Assembly (NCBI RefSeq): GCF_030812215.1
Contig: NZ_JAUSSG010000008.1
Location: forward strand, 310,001 to 374,000
Source: Variovorax boronicumulans
GTDB lineage: Bacteria; Pseudomonadota; Gammaproteobacteria; Burkholderiales; Burkholderiaceae_C
Length of the DNA stretch: 64,000 nucleotides
Direction: 5' to 3'
Shown: in pieces, positions 33,039-41,452 of the stretch
How the letters are laid out: each line of letters opens with the position of its first letter
Position numbering within the stretch: position 1 is the stretch's first letter
Position numbers and translations under genes: made by a program
The notes under the pieces: generated by a model
What the model was told of the DNA's origin: nothing
The model's database searches: none
The model's input: the letters and a program-made list of their open reading frames with translations, nothing else

Positions 33039-34334
33039 ATGGACAAACTTCTGATTCGCGGCGGGCGCCAGCTCCGCGGCGAGGTACTCATTTCCGGCGC
33101 CAAGAACGCCGCGCTGCCCGAGCTGTGCGCGGCCCTCCTGACCGACCAGCCCGTGACGCTGCACAACGTGCCCCGCCTGCAGGACGTGTCGACCATGCTC
33201 AAGCTGGTGCGCAACATGGGCGTGACGGCCGAGCGCGACCAGACCGGGAAGGACAGCGGCACCGTGCAGCTGAACGCCAGCGACCTCACCAATCCCGAGG
33301 CCCCCTACGAGCTGGTGAAGACCATGCGCGCCTCCGTGCTGGCCCTCGGCCCGCTGCTCGCGCGCTTCGGCCACGCCAAGGTGTCGCTCCCGGGCGGCTG
33401 CGCCATCGGCTCGCGCCCCGTCGACCAGCACATCAAGGGCCTGCAGGCGATGGGCGCGGAAATCGTGGTCGAGCACGGCTATATGGTCGCGAGCCTCCCG
33501 GCGGGACGCACTCGCCTGAAGGGCGCGCGCATCCTGACCGACATGGTCACCGTCACCGGCACCGAGAATTTCCTCATGGCCGCCGCGCTGGCCGAGGGCG
33601 AGACGCTGCTCGAAAACGCCGCGCAGGAGCCCGAGATCGTCGATCTGGCCGAAATGCTGATCCGCATGGGCGCGAAGATCGAAGGCCATGGCACCAGCCA
33701 CATCCGCATCCAGGGCGTCGAAAAGCTGCACGGCTGCGAGCACGCCGTGGTGGCCGATCGCATCGAGGCCGGCACGTTCCTCTGCGCCGTCGCGGCCACG
33801 GGCGGCGAGGCGTTCCTGCGCCACGCGCGCGGCGACCACCTCGACGCGGTGATCGACAAGCTGCGCGACGCGGGCTGTGAAGTGGGATGCGAGAAGGACG
33901 GCATCCGCATCGCCTCGCAGGGCGCGGCGCAACTCAAGGCGCAGAGCTTCAGCACCACCGAATACCCGGGTTTCCCGACCGACATGCAGGCGCAGTTCAT
34001 GGCGCTGAACGTGATCGCGCGCGGCGCCTCGATGGTCACCGAGACGATCTTCGAGAACCGCTTCATGCACGTGAACGAGATGGTGCGCCTGGGCGCGACC
34101 ATCCATGTCGAGGGCAAGGTGGCGATGGTCGAAGGCGTGCAGCAGCTGTCGGGGGCGACCGTGATGGCCACCGACCTGCGCGCCTCCGCCAGCCTCGTGA
34201 TCGCCGGCCTCGTGGCCGAGGGCGAGACGCTGGTCGATCGCATCTATCACCTGGACCGTGGGTACGACCGCATGGAAGCCAAGCTGCGCGGCCTCGGTGC
34301 CGACATCGAACGCGTGACCGGAGCCGCCGCATGA
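33039..34334 (+). CDS. murA: UDP-N-acetylglucosamine 1-carboxyvinyltransferase
   Basis: A 431-residue enzyme for the first committed step of peptidoglycan synthesis, transferring enolpyruvate from PEP. It starts MDKLLIRGGRQLRGEVLISGAKNAALP; Lys22-Asn23 of the active site are in SGAKNA. The fosfomycin-target Cys is residue 121 in PGGCAIGSRPVDQH, so fosfomycin sensitivity at the enzyme level is expected. The C-terminal DLRASASLVIAGLVAEGET is present. Its stop overlaps hisG (ATGA). Confidence 0.97.
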   Translation: MDKLLIRGGRQLRGEVLISGAKNAALPELCAALLTDQPVTLHNVPRLQDVSTMLKLVRNMGVTAERDQTGKDSGTVQLNASDLTNPEAPYELVKTMRASVLALGPLLARFGHAKVSLPGGCAIGSRPVDQHIKGLQAMGAEIVVEHGYMVASLPAGRTRLKGARILTDMVTVTGTENFLMAAALAEGETLLENAAQEPEIVDLAEMLIRMGAKIEGHGTSHIRIQGVEKLHGCEHAVVADRIEAGTFLCAVAATGGEAFLRHARGDHLDAVIDKLRDAGCEVGCEKDGIRIASQGAAQLKAQSFSTTEYPGFPTDMQAQFMALNVIARGASMVTETIFENRFMHVNEMVRLGATIHVEGKVAMVEGVQQLSGATVMATDLRASASLVIAGLVAEGETLVDRIYHLDRGYDRMEAKLRGLGADIERVTGAAA

Positions 34335-34975
34335 TCACGCTCGCTCTCTCCAAAGGCCGCATCTTCGAAGAGACGATGCCCCTGCTGGCCGCCGCCGGCA
34401 TCGAGGTCACCGAAGACCCCGAGAAATCGCGCAAGCTGATCCTGGAAACCACCCGCCCCGACGTGCGCGTGGTGTTGGTGCGCGCCTCCGACGTGCCCAC
34501 TTACGTGCAGTACGGCGGCGCCGACCTCGGCGTGACCGGCCTCGATGTGCTGCTGGAAAACGGCAATCAGGGCATGTACCAGCCGCTGGACCTGCGCATC
34601 GCGGCCTGCCGCCTGAGCGTGGCCGTGCGCGCCGACTACGACTACGCCTCGGCCGTGCGCCAGGGCTCGCGCCTGCGCGTGGCGACCAAGTACGTGGGCC
34701 TCTCGCGCGAGTTCTTCGCGAGCAAGGGCGTGCACGTGGACCTGATCAAGCTCTACGGCAGCATGGAGCTCGCGCCGCTCACGGGCCTGGCCGACGCCAT
34801 CGTCGACCTGGTCTCGACCGGCAACACGCTCAAGGCCAACCACCTCGTCGAGGTGGAACGCATCATGGACATCAGCGCCCGGCTGGTCGTGAACCAGGCC
34901 GCGCTCAAACTCAAGCGCGAACCCATTCGCCGCATCATCGACGCGTTCGCGTCAGCCATTCCTCCCGCCAAATGA
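34331..34975 (+). CDS. hisG: ATP phosphoribosyltransferase, short form
   Basis: A 214-residue catalytic subunit for the first step of histidine synthesis. It has ITLALSKGRIFEETMPLL at the N-terminus, the GGADLGVTGLDVL segment, and the PRPP loop region DAIVDLVSTGNTLKANHLVEVE. It lacks the C-terminal histidine-binding regulatory domain of the long form, so it should need HisZ, which is not in this window. Coupled to murA and hisD by ATGA overlaps on both sides. Confidence 0.96.
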   Translation: MITLALSKGRIFEETMPLLAAAGIEVTEDPEKSRKLILETTRPDVRVVLVRASDVPTYVQYGGADLGVTGLDVLLENGNQGMYQPLDLRIAACRLSVAVRADYDYASAVRQGSRLRVATKYVGLSREFFASKGVHVDLIKLYGSMELAPLTGLADAIVDLVSTGNTLKANHLVEVERIMDISARLVVNQAALKLKREPIRRIIDAFASAIPPAK

Positions 34976-36342
34976 CTCTGAAAGCAGCCCCCGCCCGTCT
35001 CTCCACGACTTCAGCCAGCTTCGATGCTGAATTCAAGGTGCGGCTGCATTGGTCCGCGGATGCGGACGCGGCCATCGAGAAGGTGGTGGCCGACATCCTC
35101 GCCGATGTGCAGACGCGTGGCGACGAGGCGGTGCTGGAGTACACGCGCCGCTTCGACGGCCTGGGCGCTGCCGCCGTTTCCGAACTCGAATTGACGCAAG
35201 CCGATTTCAAGGAAGCTTTCGACTCGCTGCCCCAAGACCAGCGCGATGCGCTGCAAGCCGCGGCCCAACGTGTGCGCAGCTATCACGAGGCCCAGAAGAA
35301 GGCCAGCGGTGAAAGCTGGAGCTACCGCGATGCCGACGGCACGCTGCTCGGCCAGAAAGTCACGCCGCTCGACCGTGTCGGCATCTATGTACCCGGCGGC
35401 AAGGCGGCCTATCCGTCCAGCCTGCTGATGAATGCGATTCCAGCGCATGTGGCCGGTGTCGGCGAAATCATCATGGTCGTGCCGACGCCCGTGAAGGGCA
35501 GCGTCGCGACGGGCGGCGCAGGCGGGCAGTCGTCGACGAAGGGCGAGCGCAACGTGCTCGTGCTTGCCGCGGCCTACGTGGCCGGCGTCACGCGCGCCTT
35601 CACCATCGGCGGCGCGCAGGCCGTGGCGGCGCTCGCCTATGGCACCGCCACCATCCCCGCGGTCGACAAGATCACCGGCCCCGGCAACGCCTACGTGGCC
35701 GCCGCCAAGCGCCGCGTGTTCGGCACCGTGGGCATCGACATGATCGCGGGCCCGAGCGAGATCCTCGTGCTGGCCGACGGCACCACGCCGCCCGACTGGG
35801 TGGCGATGGACCTGTTCAGCCAGGCCGAGCACGACGAGTTGGCGCAGAGCATCCTGCTGTGCCCCGACGCCGCCTACATCGACCGCGTGCAGGCCGAGAT
35901 CGACCGCCTGCTGCCCACCATGCCGCGCGCGGAAATCATCGCCGCCTCGCTCAACGGCCGCGGCGCGCTGATCCACACGAAGAGCATGGAAGAGGCCTGC
36001 GAGATCAGCAACCGCATCGCGCCCGAGCACCTCGAAGTCAGCAGCAGCGAACCCAACCGCTGGGAGCCGCTGCTGCGCCACGCGGGCGCGATCTTCCTGG
36101 GCGCCTTCACCAGCGAGAGCCTGGGTGACTACTGCGCCGGCCCGAACCACGTGCTGCCCACGAGCGGCACGGCGCGTTTCTCGAGCCCGCTGGGCGTGTA
36201 CGACTTCCAGAAGCGCTCCAGCCTCATCGAGGTGAGCGAAGCCGGTGCGCAGGTGCTCGGCCCCATCGCCGTCACGCTGGCCGAAGGCGAGGGCCTGCAG
36301 GCGCACGCCGAAGCCGCCCGCATGCGCCTGCGTAAGATCTGA
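34972..36342 (+). CDS. hisD: Histidinol dehydrogenase
   Basis: A 456-residue zinc enzyme carrying out the last two oxidations to histidine. Motifs: GIYVPGGKAAYPSSLLMNAIPA, KITGPGNAYVAAAKR, IDMIAGPSEILVLAD, SQAEHDELAQS (metal and active-site His) and IAPEHLEV. It carries a ~13-residue insertion of low complexity around VKGSVATGGAGGQSSTKGER (~170-190). The start overlaps hisG. Confidence 0.97.
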   Translation: MTLKAAPARLSTTSASFDAEFKVRLHWSADADAAIEKVVADILADVQTRGDEAVLEYTRRFDGLGAAAVSELELTQADFKEAFDSLPQDQRDALQAAAQRVRSYHEAQKKASGESWSYRDADGTLLGQKVTPLDRVGIYVPGGKAAYPSSLLMNAIPAHVAGVGEIIMVVPTPVKGSVATGGAGGQSSTKGERNVLVLAAAYVAGVTRAFTIGGAQAVAALAYGTATIPAVDKITGPGNAYVAAAKRRVFGTVGIDMIAGPSEILVLADGTTPPDWVAMDLFSQAEHDELAQSILLCPDAAYIDRVQAEIDRLLPTMPRAEIIAASLNGRGALIHTKSMEEACEISNRIAPEHLEVSSSEPNRWEPLLRHAGAIFLGAFTSESLGDYCAGPNHVLPTSGTARFSSPLGVYDFQKRSSLIEVSEAGAQVLGPIAVTLAEGEGLQAHAEAARMRLRKI

Positions 36343-36379
36343 GGCTCCAACAACCCCGCTTGAGGGAGGAGCTCGCCTG

Positions 36380-37210
36380 ATGATTCAACGCCTCTATCGT
36401 TCGCGATTTTTCCGGTTCGCCACCGGCCTCGTGGCGGGCGCCGCCTTGCTGGCCGCCTGCACGCAGATGCCGCAGAACCGCGCCGAGTCGGCCGCGGTGA
36501 GCGCGACGCCCAGCGCCGCGACCCCGGCGCCCGCGCCGGCCCAGCTCGGCACGCAGTGGGGCGAGGGCATCGAGTCGAAGACCCGCACCGTCGTGACCAA
36601 GCGGCTGTCCGAGCAGCCCGACGAAGTGGCTTCCATCGGCTACAACGAAGCCTCCGCCGTGCGCCGCGACGTGGGCAACAACCCCGAGCGCCGGCTCAAC
36701 CTGCAACTGGCCCAGGGCGATGTCGAATGGTCTGTGCTCGACGAGAGCAATCGCCCGCTGCCGCTGCAGCGCGCCCGCCGGAGCGGCAGCGACGACATCT
36801 TTCGCCTCGCCGGCGTCGAAGGCGCGCGCTACACGCTACGCTTTCGCAACCTGAGCGACCGCAGCTACGAGGTGATCGCCACCGTCGATGGCCTCGACGT
36901 GCTGAGCGGCAAGCCCGGGAGCCTGCGCAACGGCGGCTACGTGCTGCGCCCGCAGGAGACACTGAACATCGAGGGCTTCCGCAAGAGCCAGAGCGAGGTC
37001 GCGGCCTTCCGCTTCGCCACCCCGGGCCGTGCCTATGCGGCGAACACCGAGGCCGGCGACGTGCGCAACATCGGCGTGATCGGCGCCGCGCTGTTCGAAC
37101 TCGAGCAGCCCCAGGCACCTCGCCGTCCGCGCCGCGATGCCACGCCGCCGCAGCCCAGCGCCTTCCCGGCCGACGGCGCCTATGCGCCGCCGCCGCGCTA
37201 CCGCAAGTAA
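36380..37210 (+). CDS. Putative lipoprotein of unknown function
   Basis: A 276-residue exported protein. The signal peptide ends with LLAAC (lipid Cys ~24), then an Ala/Pro linker and a beta-rich middle (TRTVVTKRLSEQPDEVASIGYNEASAVRRDVG; then LRFRNLSDRSYEVIATVDGLDVLSGK) that looks like a small sandwich domain. The C-terminus is Pro/Arg-rich. No known family is recognised with confidence. RBS GAGGGAGGAG (36361-36370) supports the ATG at 36380. It starts a three-gene insert between hisD and hisC. Confidence 0.7.
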   Translation: MIQRLYRSRFFRFATGLVAGAALLAACTQMPQNRAESAAVSATPSAATPAPAPAQLGTQWGEGIESKTRTVVTKRLSEQPDEVASIGYNEASAVRRDVGNNPERRLNLQLAQGDVEWSVLDESNRPLPLQRARRSGSDDIFRLAGVEGARYTLRFRNLSDRSYEVIATVDGLDVLSGKPGSLRNGGYVLRPQETLNIEGFRKSQSEVAAFRFATPGRAYAANTEAGDVRNIGVIGAALFELEQPQAPRRPRRDATPPQPSAFPADGAYAPPPRYRK

Positions 37211-37219
37211 GCCAGGGCC

Positions 37220-37579
37220 ATGAAGCGCACCGCTCGTCTGCTGATGCTGGTGTTCGCGCTCGCGGCCGGCGCCGGTGCGCAGGCCATGACCATCCGCGAG
37301 TTCCACACGCTCGAGGCCAAGGAAAAGAAAGAGGGCAAGGCCTACGCGAGCTACTACCTCGTGGGCGTGCTCGAAGGCCTGCGCGAGGCCAGCGACACGG
37401 CGCGGCGCACGGGCCAGAAGCCGCTGTTCTGCGTCGACGGCCGCCGGCTCGAGCCCTCGATGGCGCGATCGCTCTTCCAGGCCGAGCTCAAGCGCAACGC
37501 AGAGCTCTACGAGGCCGACATGCCGGTCCAGCTGGTGCTGTCGAGCGCGTTGCAGAACAGCTTTCGGTGCACGTCCTGA
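37220..37579 (+). CDS. Small exported protein, possibly Rap1a/Tai immunity-like
   Basis: A 119-residue protein with a clear signal peptide (cleavage near AQA, ~22). The mature part is helical (HTLEAKEKKEGKAYASYYLVGVLEGLREASD) with two Cys residues in FCVDG and FRCTS, able to form a disulfide. The YYLVGVLEGL helix plus the two cysteines recall Rap1a/Tai proteins, which neutralise type VI amidase effectors; this is a pattern impression only. Ten bp after the lipoprotein gene. Confidence 0.55.
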   Translation: MKRTARLLMLVFALAAGAGAQAMTIREFHTLEAKEKKEGKAYASYYLVGVLEGLREASDTARRTGQKPLFCVDGRRLEPSMARSLFQAELKRNAELYEADMPVQLVLSSALQNSFRCTS

Positions 37580-37586
37580 CATTCCC

Positions 37587-38258
37587 ATGTTCGCGAAACT
37601 GAAAAAGGCCCTGATGGGTAGCGCCGCCGATGCGACACCCTCGCGCGCCCAGTTGCGCCTGCAGGCCATGCTCGACGCACTGGAAGACGAGCCCGAGCAG
37701 ACCTTTCTCGACAGCGCAGACGCCGAGCACCGCGTCGACATCCACGCCTTCGGCCGCAACTTCGTCGAAGACTGCGACGCCGATGCACGCGACGACGAAG
37801 GTTACGTGCTCGTCACCAACGGCATGAGCGACCGCCTCATGCCCGCGCCGCCCGGTGGCGTGCCCGAGGACATGACGCGCGCAGCCGAACTGGTCTGGTA
37901 CGTGCGCGACCTGAACCCCGAATACATCTCGAACCTGCGCTGGCTCGCCAAGCTGCCAGCCTTCGACCGCTTTTTCCTGGCCAGCGGCCATCGCGTGCCG
38001 ATGCCCGAACCGCCGCTGTCGTTCTGCGGGTTCCAGACTTTCTTTTTTCTCACGCCGATCTACGGCCCCGACGCGCGCATGCTCTCGGGTGTCACGGTCG
38101 ATGAAGGCGAGGCCATCGCCACGCTGACCGTCAACCTCATCTCCGAAGCCGAATACGCGCTGGTCAAGCGCGAGGACGGTCTCGGCGAACTGCTCGACCT
38201 GTTCGACGCCAACGACCACCCGATGGTCTTCGACCCCCAGCGAATCTCCTATGTCTGA
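37587..38258 (+). CDS. Suppressor-of-fused (SUFU) domain protein
   Basis: A 223-residue cytoplasmic protein. YVLVTNGMSDRLMPAPPGG, RAAELVWYVRDL and NLRWLAKLPAFDRFFLASGHRV match the order of features in bacterial SUFU-domain proteins, as does the end NLISEAEYALVKREDGLGELLDLFD. In bacteria SUFU proteins are often predicted immunity factors of polymorphic toxin loci, but no toxin gene is seen here. Its last 8 bases overlap hisC in another frame, so it is embedded in the his transcription unit. Confidence 0.75.
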   Translation: MFAKLKKALMGSAADATPSRAQLRLQAMLDALEDEPEQTFLDSADAEHRVDIHAFGRNFVEDCDADARDDEGYVLVTNGMSDRLMPAPPGGVPEDMTRAAELVWYVRDLNPEYISNLRWLAKLPAFDRFFLASGHRVPMPEPPLSFCGFQTFFFLTPIYGPDARMLSGVTVDEGEAIATLTVNLISEAEYALVKREDGLGELLDLFDANDHPMVFDPQRISYV

Positions 38259-39333
38259 CTCCCTCCCCGCGCTCCAGCGCATCCGCGCCGACGTGCGCGC
38301 CATGCATGCCTACGCCGTGCAGGACGCACGCGGCTTCATCAAGCTCGACGCGATGGAAAACCCCTTCGGCCTGCCGCCCGCGCTGCAGGCCGAGCTCGGC
38401 GCCCGGCTCGGCGCGCTGGCGCTCAACCGCTATCCGGGCGACCGTGGTGCCGACCTGCAGCGCGCGCTCGCCGCGCATGCGCAGATGCCCGAAGGTTTCA
38501 GCCTGATGCTGGGCAACGGCTCGGACGAACTGATCTCGCTGCTGGCCATCGCCTGCGACCAGCCCGGGGCCACCGTGCTCGCGCCCGTGCCCGGCTTCGT
38601 GATGTACGCGATGAGTGCCCAGCTGCAGGGCCTGCGCTTCGTGGGCGTGCCGCTCACGGCCGACTTCGAGCTCAACGAGGCCGCCATGCTGGCCGCCATC
38701 GCGCGCGAGAAGCCGGCCATCGTCTACCTGGCCTACCCGAACAACCCGACCGCGAACCTCTGGGACGACGCCGTCATCGAGAAGATCGTCGAAGCCCAGG
38801 GCGCGCAGGGCGGGCTGGTGGTGATCGACGAGGCCTACCAGCCTTTCGCCGCCCGCAGCTACATCGACCGGCTGGCAAAGCACCGTCACGTGCTCCTGAT
38901 GCGCACGCTCAGCAAGTTCGGCCTGGCCGGTATCCGCCTGGGCTACCTCATGGGGCCGGCCGCGCTGGTTGCCGAGATCGACAAGGTGCGCCCGCCCTAC
39001 AACATCAGCGTGCTCAACTGCGAGTGCGCGCTGTTCGCGCTGGAGCACGCCGAGGTGTTCGAGGCGCAGGCCCGGCAGATCCGCGAGGAGCGGGAGCGCC
39101 TGATGACGGGCCTGGGCCGGCTGCCCGGCGTGAAGACCTGGCCGAGCGACGCCAACATGGTGCTTTTGCGCGTGCCCGATGCCACCAGGACTTTCGAGGG
39201 CATGAAGGCCCAGGGGGTCCTGGTGAAGAACGTTTCTAAAATGCACGAACTGCTGGCAAATTGCCTGCGCCTGACCGTCGGAACGGCCGACGAGAATGCG
39301 CGGATGCTGGCGGCACTCGAAGCCTCACTATGA
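38251..39333 (+). CDS. hisC: Histidinol-phosphate aminotransferase
   Basis: A 360-residue fold-type I PLP aminotransferase. KLDAMENPFGLPP at the N-terminus, LGNGSDELISLL (phosphate-binding), YLAYPNNPTANLWDD, VVIDEAYQPFA and the PLP lysine in TLSKFGLAGIRLGY (~220-233) are intact. It converts imidazole acetol phosphate to histidinol phosphate. The start overlaps the SUFU gene; the stop overlaps hisB (ATGA). Confidence 0.96.
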   Translation: MSDSLPALQRIRADVRAMHAYAVQDARGFIKLDAMENPFGLPPALQAELGARLGALALNRYPGDRGADLQRALAAHAQMPEGFSLMLGNGSDELISLLAIACDQPGATVLAPVPGFVMYAMSAQLQGLRFVGVPLTADFELNEAAMLAAIAREKPAIVYLAYPNNPTANLWDDAVIEKIVEAQGAQGGLVVIDEAYQPFAARSYIDRLAKHRHVLLMRTLSKFGLAGIRLGYLMGPAALVAEIDKVRPPYNISVLNCECALFALEHAEVFEAQARQIREERERLMTGLGRLPGVKTWPSDANMVLLRVPDATRTFEGMKAQGVLVKNVSKMHELLANCLRLTVGTADENARMLAALEASL

Positions 39334-39938
39334 CCACCCCACAGAGCACCGACCGCATCGCGTCGGTCACCCGCAACACCGCCGAGACGAAGATCACCGT
39401 CAGCGTGAACCTCGATGGCACCGGCAAGGCGAAGCTCGCCACCGGCATCGGCTTCTTCGACCACATGCTCGACCAGATCGCCCGCCACGGGCTGATCGAC
39501 CTCGATATCGACTGCCAGGGCGACCTGCACATCGACGGCCACCACACGGTGGAAGACGTCGGCATCACGCTGGGGCAGGCGGTGGCCAAGGCCATCGGCG
39601 ACAAGAAAGGCATCCGCCGCTACGGCCATGCCTACGTACCGCTGGACGAAGCGCTCAGCCGCGTGGTCATCGACTTCTCGGGCCGCCCCGGCCTCGTGAT
39701 GCACGTGCCTTTCACCAGCGGGATGATCGGCACCTTCGACAGCCAGCTCACCTACGAGTTCTTCCAGGGCTTCGTGAACCACGCCTTCGTCACGCTGCAC
39801 ATCGACAACCTGAAGGGCGTGAACGCGCACCACCAGTGCGAGACCGTGTTCAAGGCCTTCGCCCGTGCGATGCGCGGTGCGCTGGAGCTCGATCCGCGTT
39901 CCGTCGGTGTCATTCCCTCGACCAAAGGTTCGCTCTGA
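39330..39938 (+). CDS. hisB: Imidazoleglycerol-phosphate dehydratase
   Basis: A 202-residue monofunctional dehydratase, without the phosphatase domain fused in enterics. Two metal-binding repeats are visible: GIGFFDHMLDQIARHG with DGHHTVEDVGI, and FFQGFVNHAF with NAHHQCETVFKAFARA. The ATG at 39330 overlaps hisC; 19 bp to hisH. Histidinol phosphatase must be encoded elsewhere. Confidence 0.96.
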   Translation: MTTPQSTDRIASVTRNTAETKITVSVNLDGTGKAKLATGIGFFDHMLDQIARHGLIDLDIDCQGDLHIDGHHTVEDVGITLGQAVAKAIGDKKGIRRYGHAYVPLDEALSRVVIDFSGRPGLVMHVPFTSGMIGTFDSQLTYEFFQGFVNHAFVTLHIDNLKGVNAHHQCETVFKAFARAMRGALELDPRSVGVIPSTKGSL

Positions 39939-39957
39939 AATCCATCGGCGAACAGCT

Positions 39958-40617
39958 ATGAAATCTGTAGCAACGAATTCCGTCGCCGTTGTCGACTACG
40001 GCATGGGCAACCTGCACTCCGTGTCGCAGGCCGTGCGCCATGCGGCCGACCAGGTGGGCGTGGAGGTGTTCGTCACCTCCGACCCGGACGTGGTGCGCAA
40101 GGCTACCCGCGTGGTGCTGCCGGGTCAGGGCGCGATGCCCGACTGCATGCGCGAGCTGCGCGATTCCGGTCTTCAGGAGTCGGTGCTCGAAGCGGCGGCC
40201 AGCAAGCCGCTCTTCGGCGTGTGCGTCGGCATGCAGATGCTGCTGTCGCGCAGCGACGAAGGCCCGACCGATGGCCTTGGCCTCATACCGGGTGAGGTCA
40301 TCAAGTTCGAGCTGGCGGGCCGCCTGCAGGCCGACGGCAGCCGCTTCAAGGTGCCGCAGATGGGCTGGAACCAGGTGCGCCAGGCCCAGCCGCACGCGGT
40401 GTGGGCGGGCATTCCGGACCAAAGCTATTTCTACTTCGTGCACAGCTTCTACGCGCGGCCGGCCGACGCCCGACACAGCGTGGGCGAGGCCGATTACGGC
40501 GCGAGCTTTACCGCAGCCATCGCACGCGATAACATTTTTGCCACCCAGTTCCACCCGGAGAAGAGTGCGGACCACGGGCTGCAGCTCTATCGCAACTTCC
40601 TCCACTGGAAACCCTGA
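39958..40617 (+). CDS. hisH: Imidazole glycerol phosphate synthase, glutaminase subunit HisH
   Basis: A 219-residue class I amidotransferase. VVDYGMGNLHSV at the start, nucleophile Cys in FGVCVGMQMLL (~88), and the His-Glu pair in TQFHPEKSADHG near the C-terminus. Supplies ammonia to HisF, encoded 5.3 kb downstream here. The ATG at 39958 is preferred over longer frames into hisB. A GC hairpin lies between it and hisA. Confidence 0.95.
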   Translation: MKSVATNSVAVVDYGMGNLHSVSQAVRHAADQVGVEVFVTSDPDVVRKATRVVLPGQGAMPDCMRELRDSGLQESVLEAAASKPLFGVCVGMQMLLSRSDEGPTDGLGLIPGEVIKFELAGRLQADGSRFKVPQMGWNQVRQAQPHAVWAGIPDQSYFYFVHSFYARPADARHSVGEADYGASFTAAIARDNIFATQFHPEKSADHGLQLYRNFLHWKP

Positions 40618-40630
40618 ACCATTTTTTCCG

Positions 40631-40660
40631 GCCGGGCCGAACCTTCCACAGCCCGGCTTT
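40631..40660 (+). other. Hairpin between hisH and hisA
   Basis: GCCGGGC (40631-40637) pairs perfectly with GCCCGGC (40651-40657) around a 13-nt loop, followed by only TTT. It may reduce read-through from hisH to hisA or protect the upstream transcript; too weak to be a full terminator. Confidence 0.45.
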
Positions 40661-40680
40661 CGCTCACTCGCGTCACTTCC

Positions 40681-41424
40681 ATGCTCCTCATTCCCGCCAT
40701 TGATCTCAAAGACGGCCACTGCGTTCGCCTCAAACAGGGCGACATGGACCAGTCCACCATCTTCAGCGAAGACCCCGCCGCCATGGCCCGCAAGTGGGTC
40801 GAGGCCGGCGCACGGCGGCTGCACCTGGTCGATCTGAATGGCGCCTTCGCCGGCAAGCCGCAGAACCACGCGGCGATCAAGGCGATCCTGAAGGAGGTCG
40901 GAGACGACATCCCGGTGCAGCTGGGCGGCGGCATCCGCGACCTGGACACCATCGAGCGCTACATCGACGACGGCCTGCGCTACGTGATCATCGGCACCGC
41001 CGCGGTCAAGAACCCGGGGTTCCTGAAAGACGCCTGCAGCGCCTTCGGCGGCCACATCATCGTGGGCCTGGATGCCAAGGACGGCAAGGTCGCCACCGAC
41101 GGCTGGAGCAAGCTCACGGGCCACGAGGTGGCCGACCTCGGCAAGAAGTTCGAGGACTACGGCGTCGAATCGATCATCTACACCGACATCGGCCGCGACG
41201 GGATGCTCTCGGGCATCAACATCGAAGCCACCGTCAAGCTCGCGCAGGCGCTGACCATTCCGGTGATCGCTTCGGGCGGCCTCTCGAACATGGCCGACAT
41301 CGACCAGCTCTGCGCGGTCGAGTCCGACGGCGTCGAGGGCGTGATCTGCGGACGTGCCATCTACTCGGGCGACCTCGACTTCGCCGCCGCCCAGGCGCGC
41401 GCGGACGAACTGGCCGGCGCCTGA
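40681..41424 (+). CDS. hisA: Phosphoribosylformimino-5-aminoimidazole carboxamide ribotide isomerase
   Basis: A 247-residue (beta/alpha)8 isomerase. MLLIPAIDLKDGHCVRLKQGD carries the N-terminal catalytic Asp; VQLGGGIRDLDTIERY and IIGTAAVKNPGF form the first phosphate site, and YTDIGRDGML plus VIASGGLSNMADI the second half. Followed by a non-his ATPase gene rather than hisF. Confidence 0.96.
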   Translation: MLLIPAIDLKDGHCVRLKQGDMDQSTIFSEDPAAMARKWVEAGARRLHLVDLNGAFAGKPQNHAAIKAILKEVGDDIPVQLGGGIRDLDTIERYIDDGLRYVIIGTAAVKNPGFLKDACSAFGGHIIVGLDAKDGKVATDGWSKLTGHEVADLGKKFEDYGVESIIYTDIGRDGMLSGINIEATVKLAQALTIPVIASGGLSNMADIDQLCAVESDGVEGVICGRAIYSGDLDFAAAQARADELAGA

Positions 41425-41452
41425 CGCCTTCCTCCTCTACGTCCTGTAGCGC

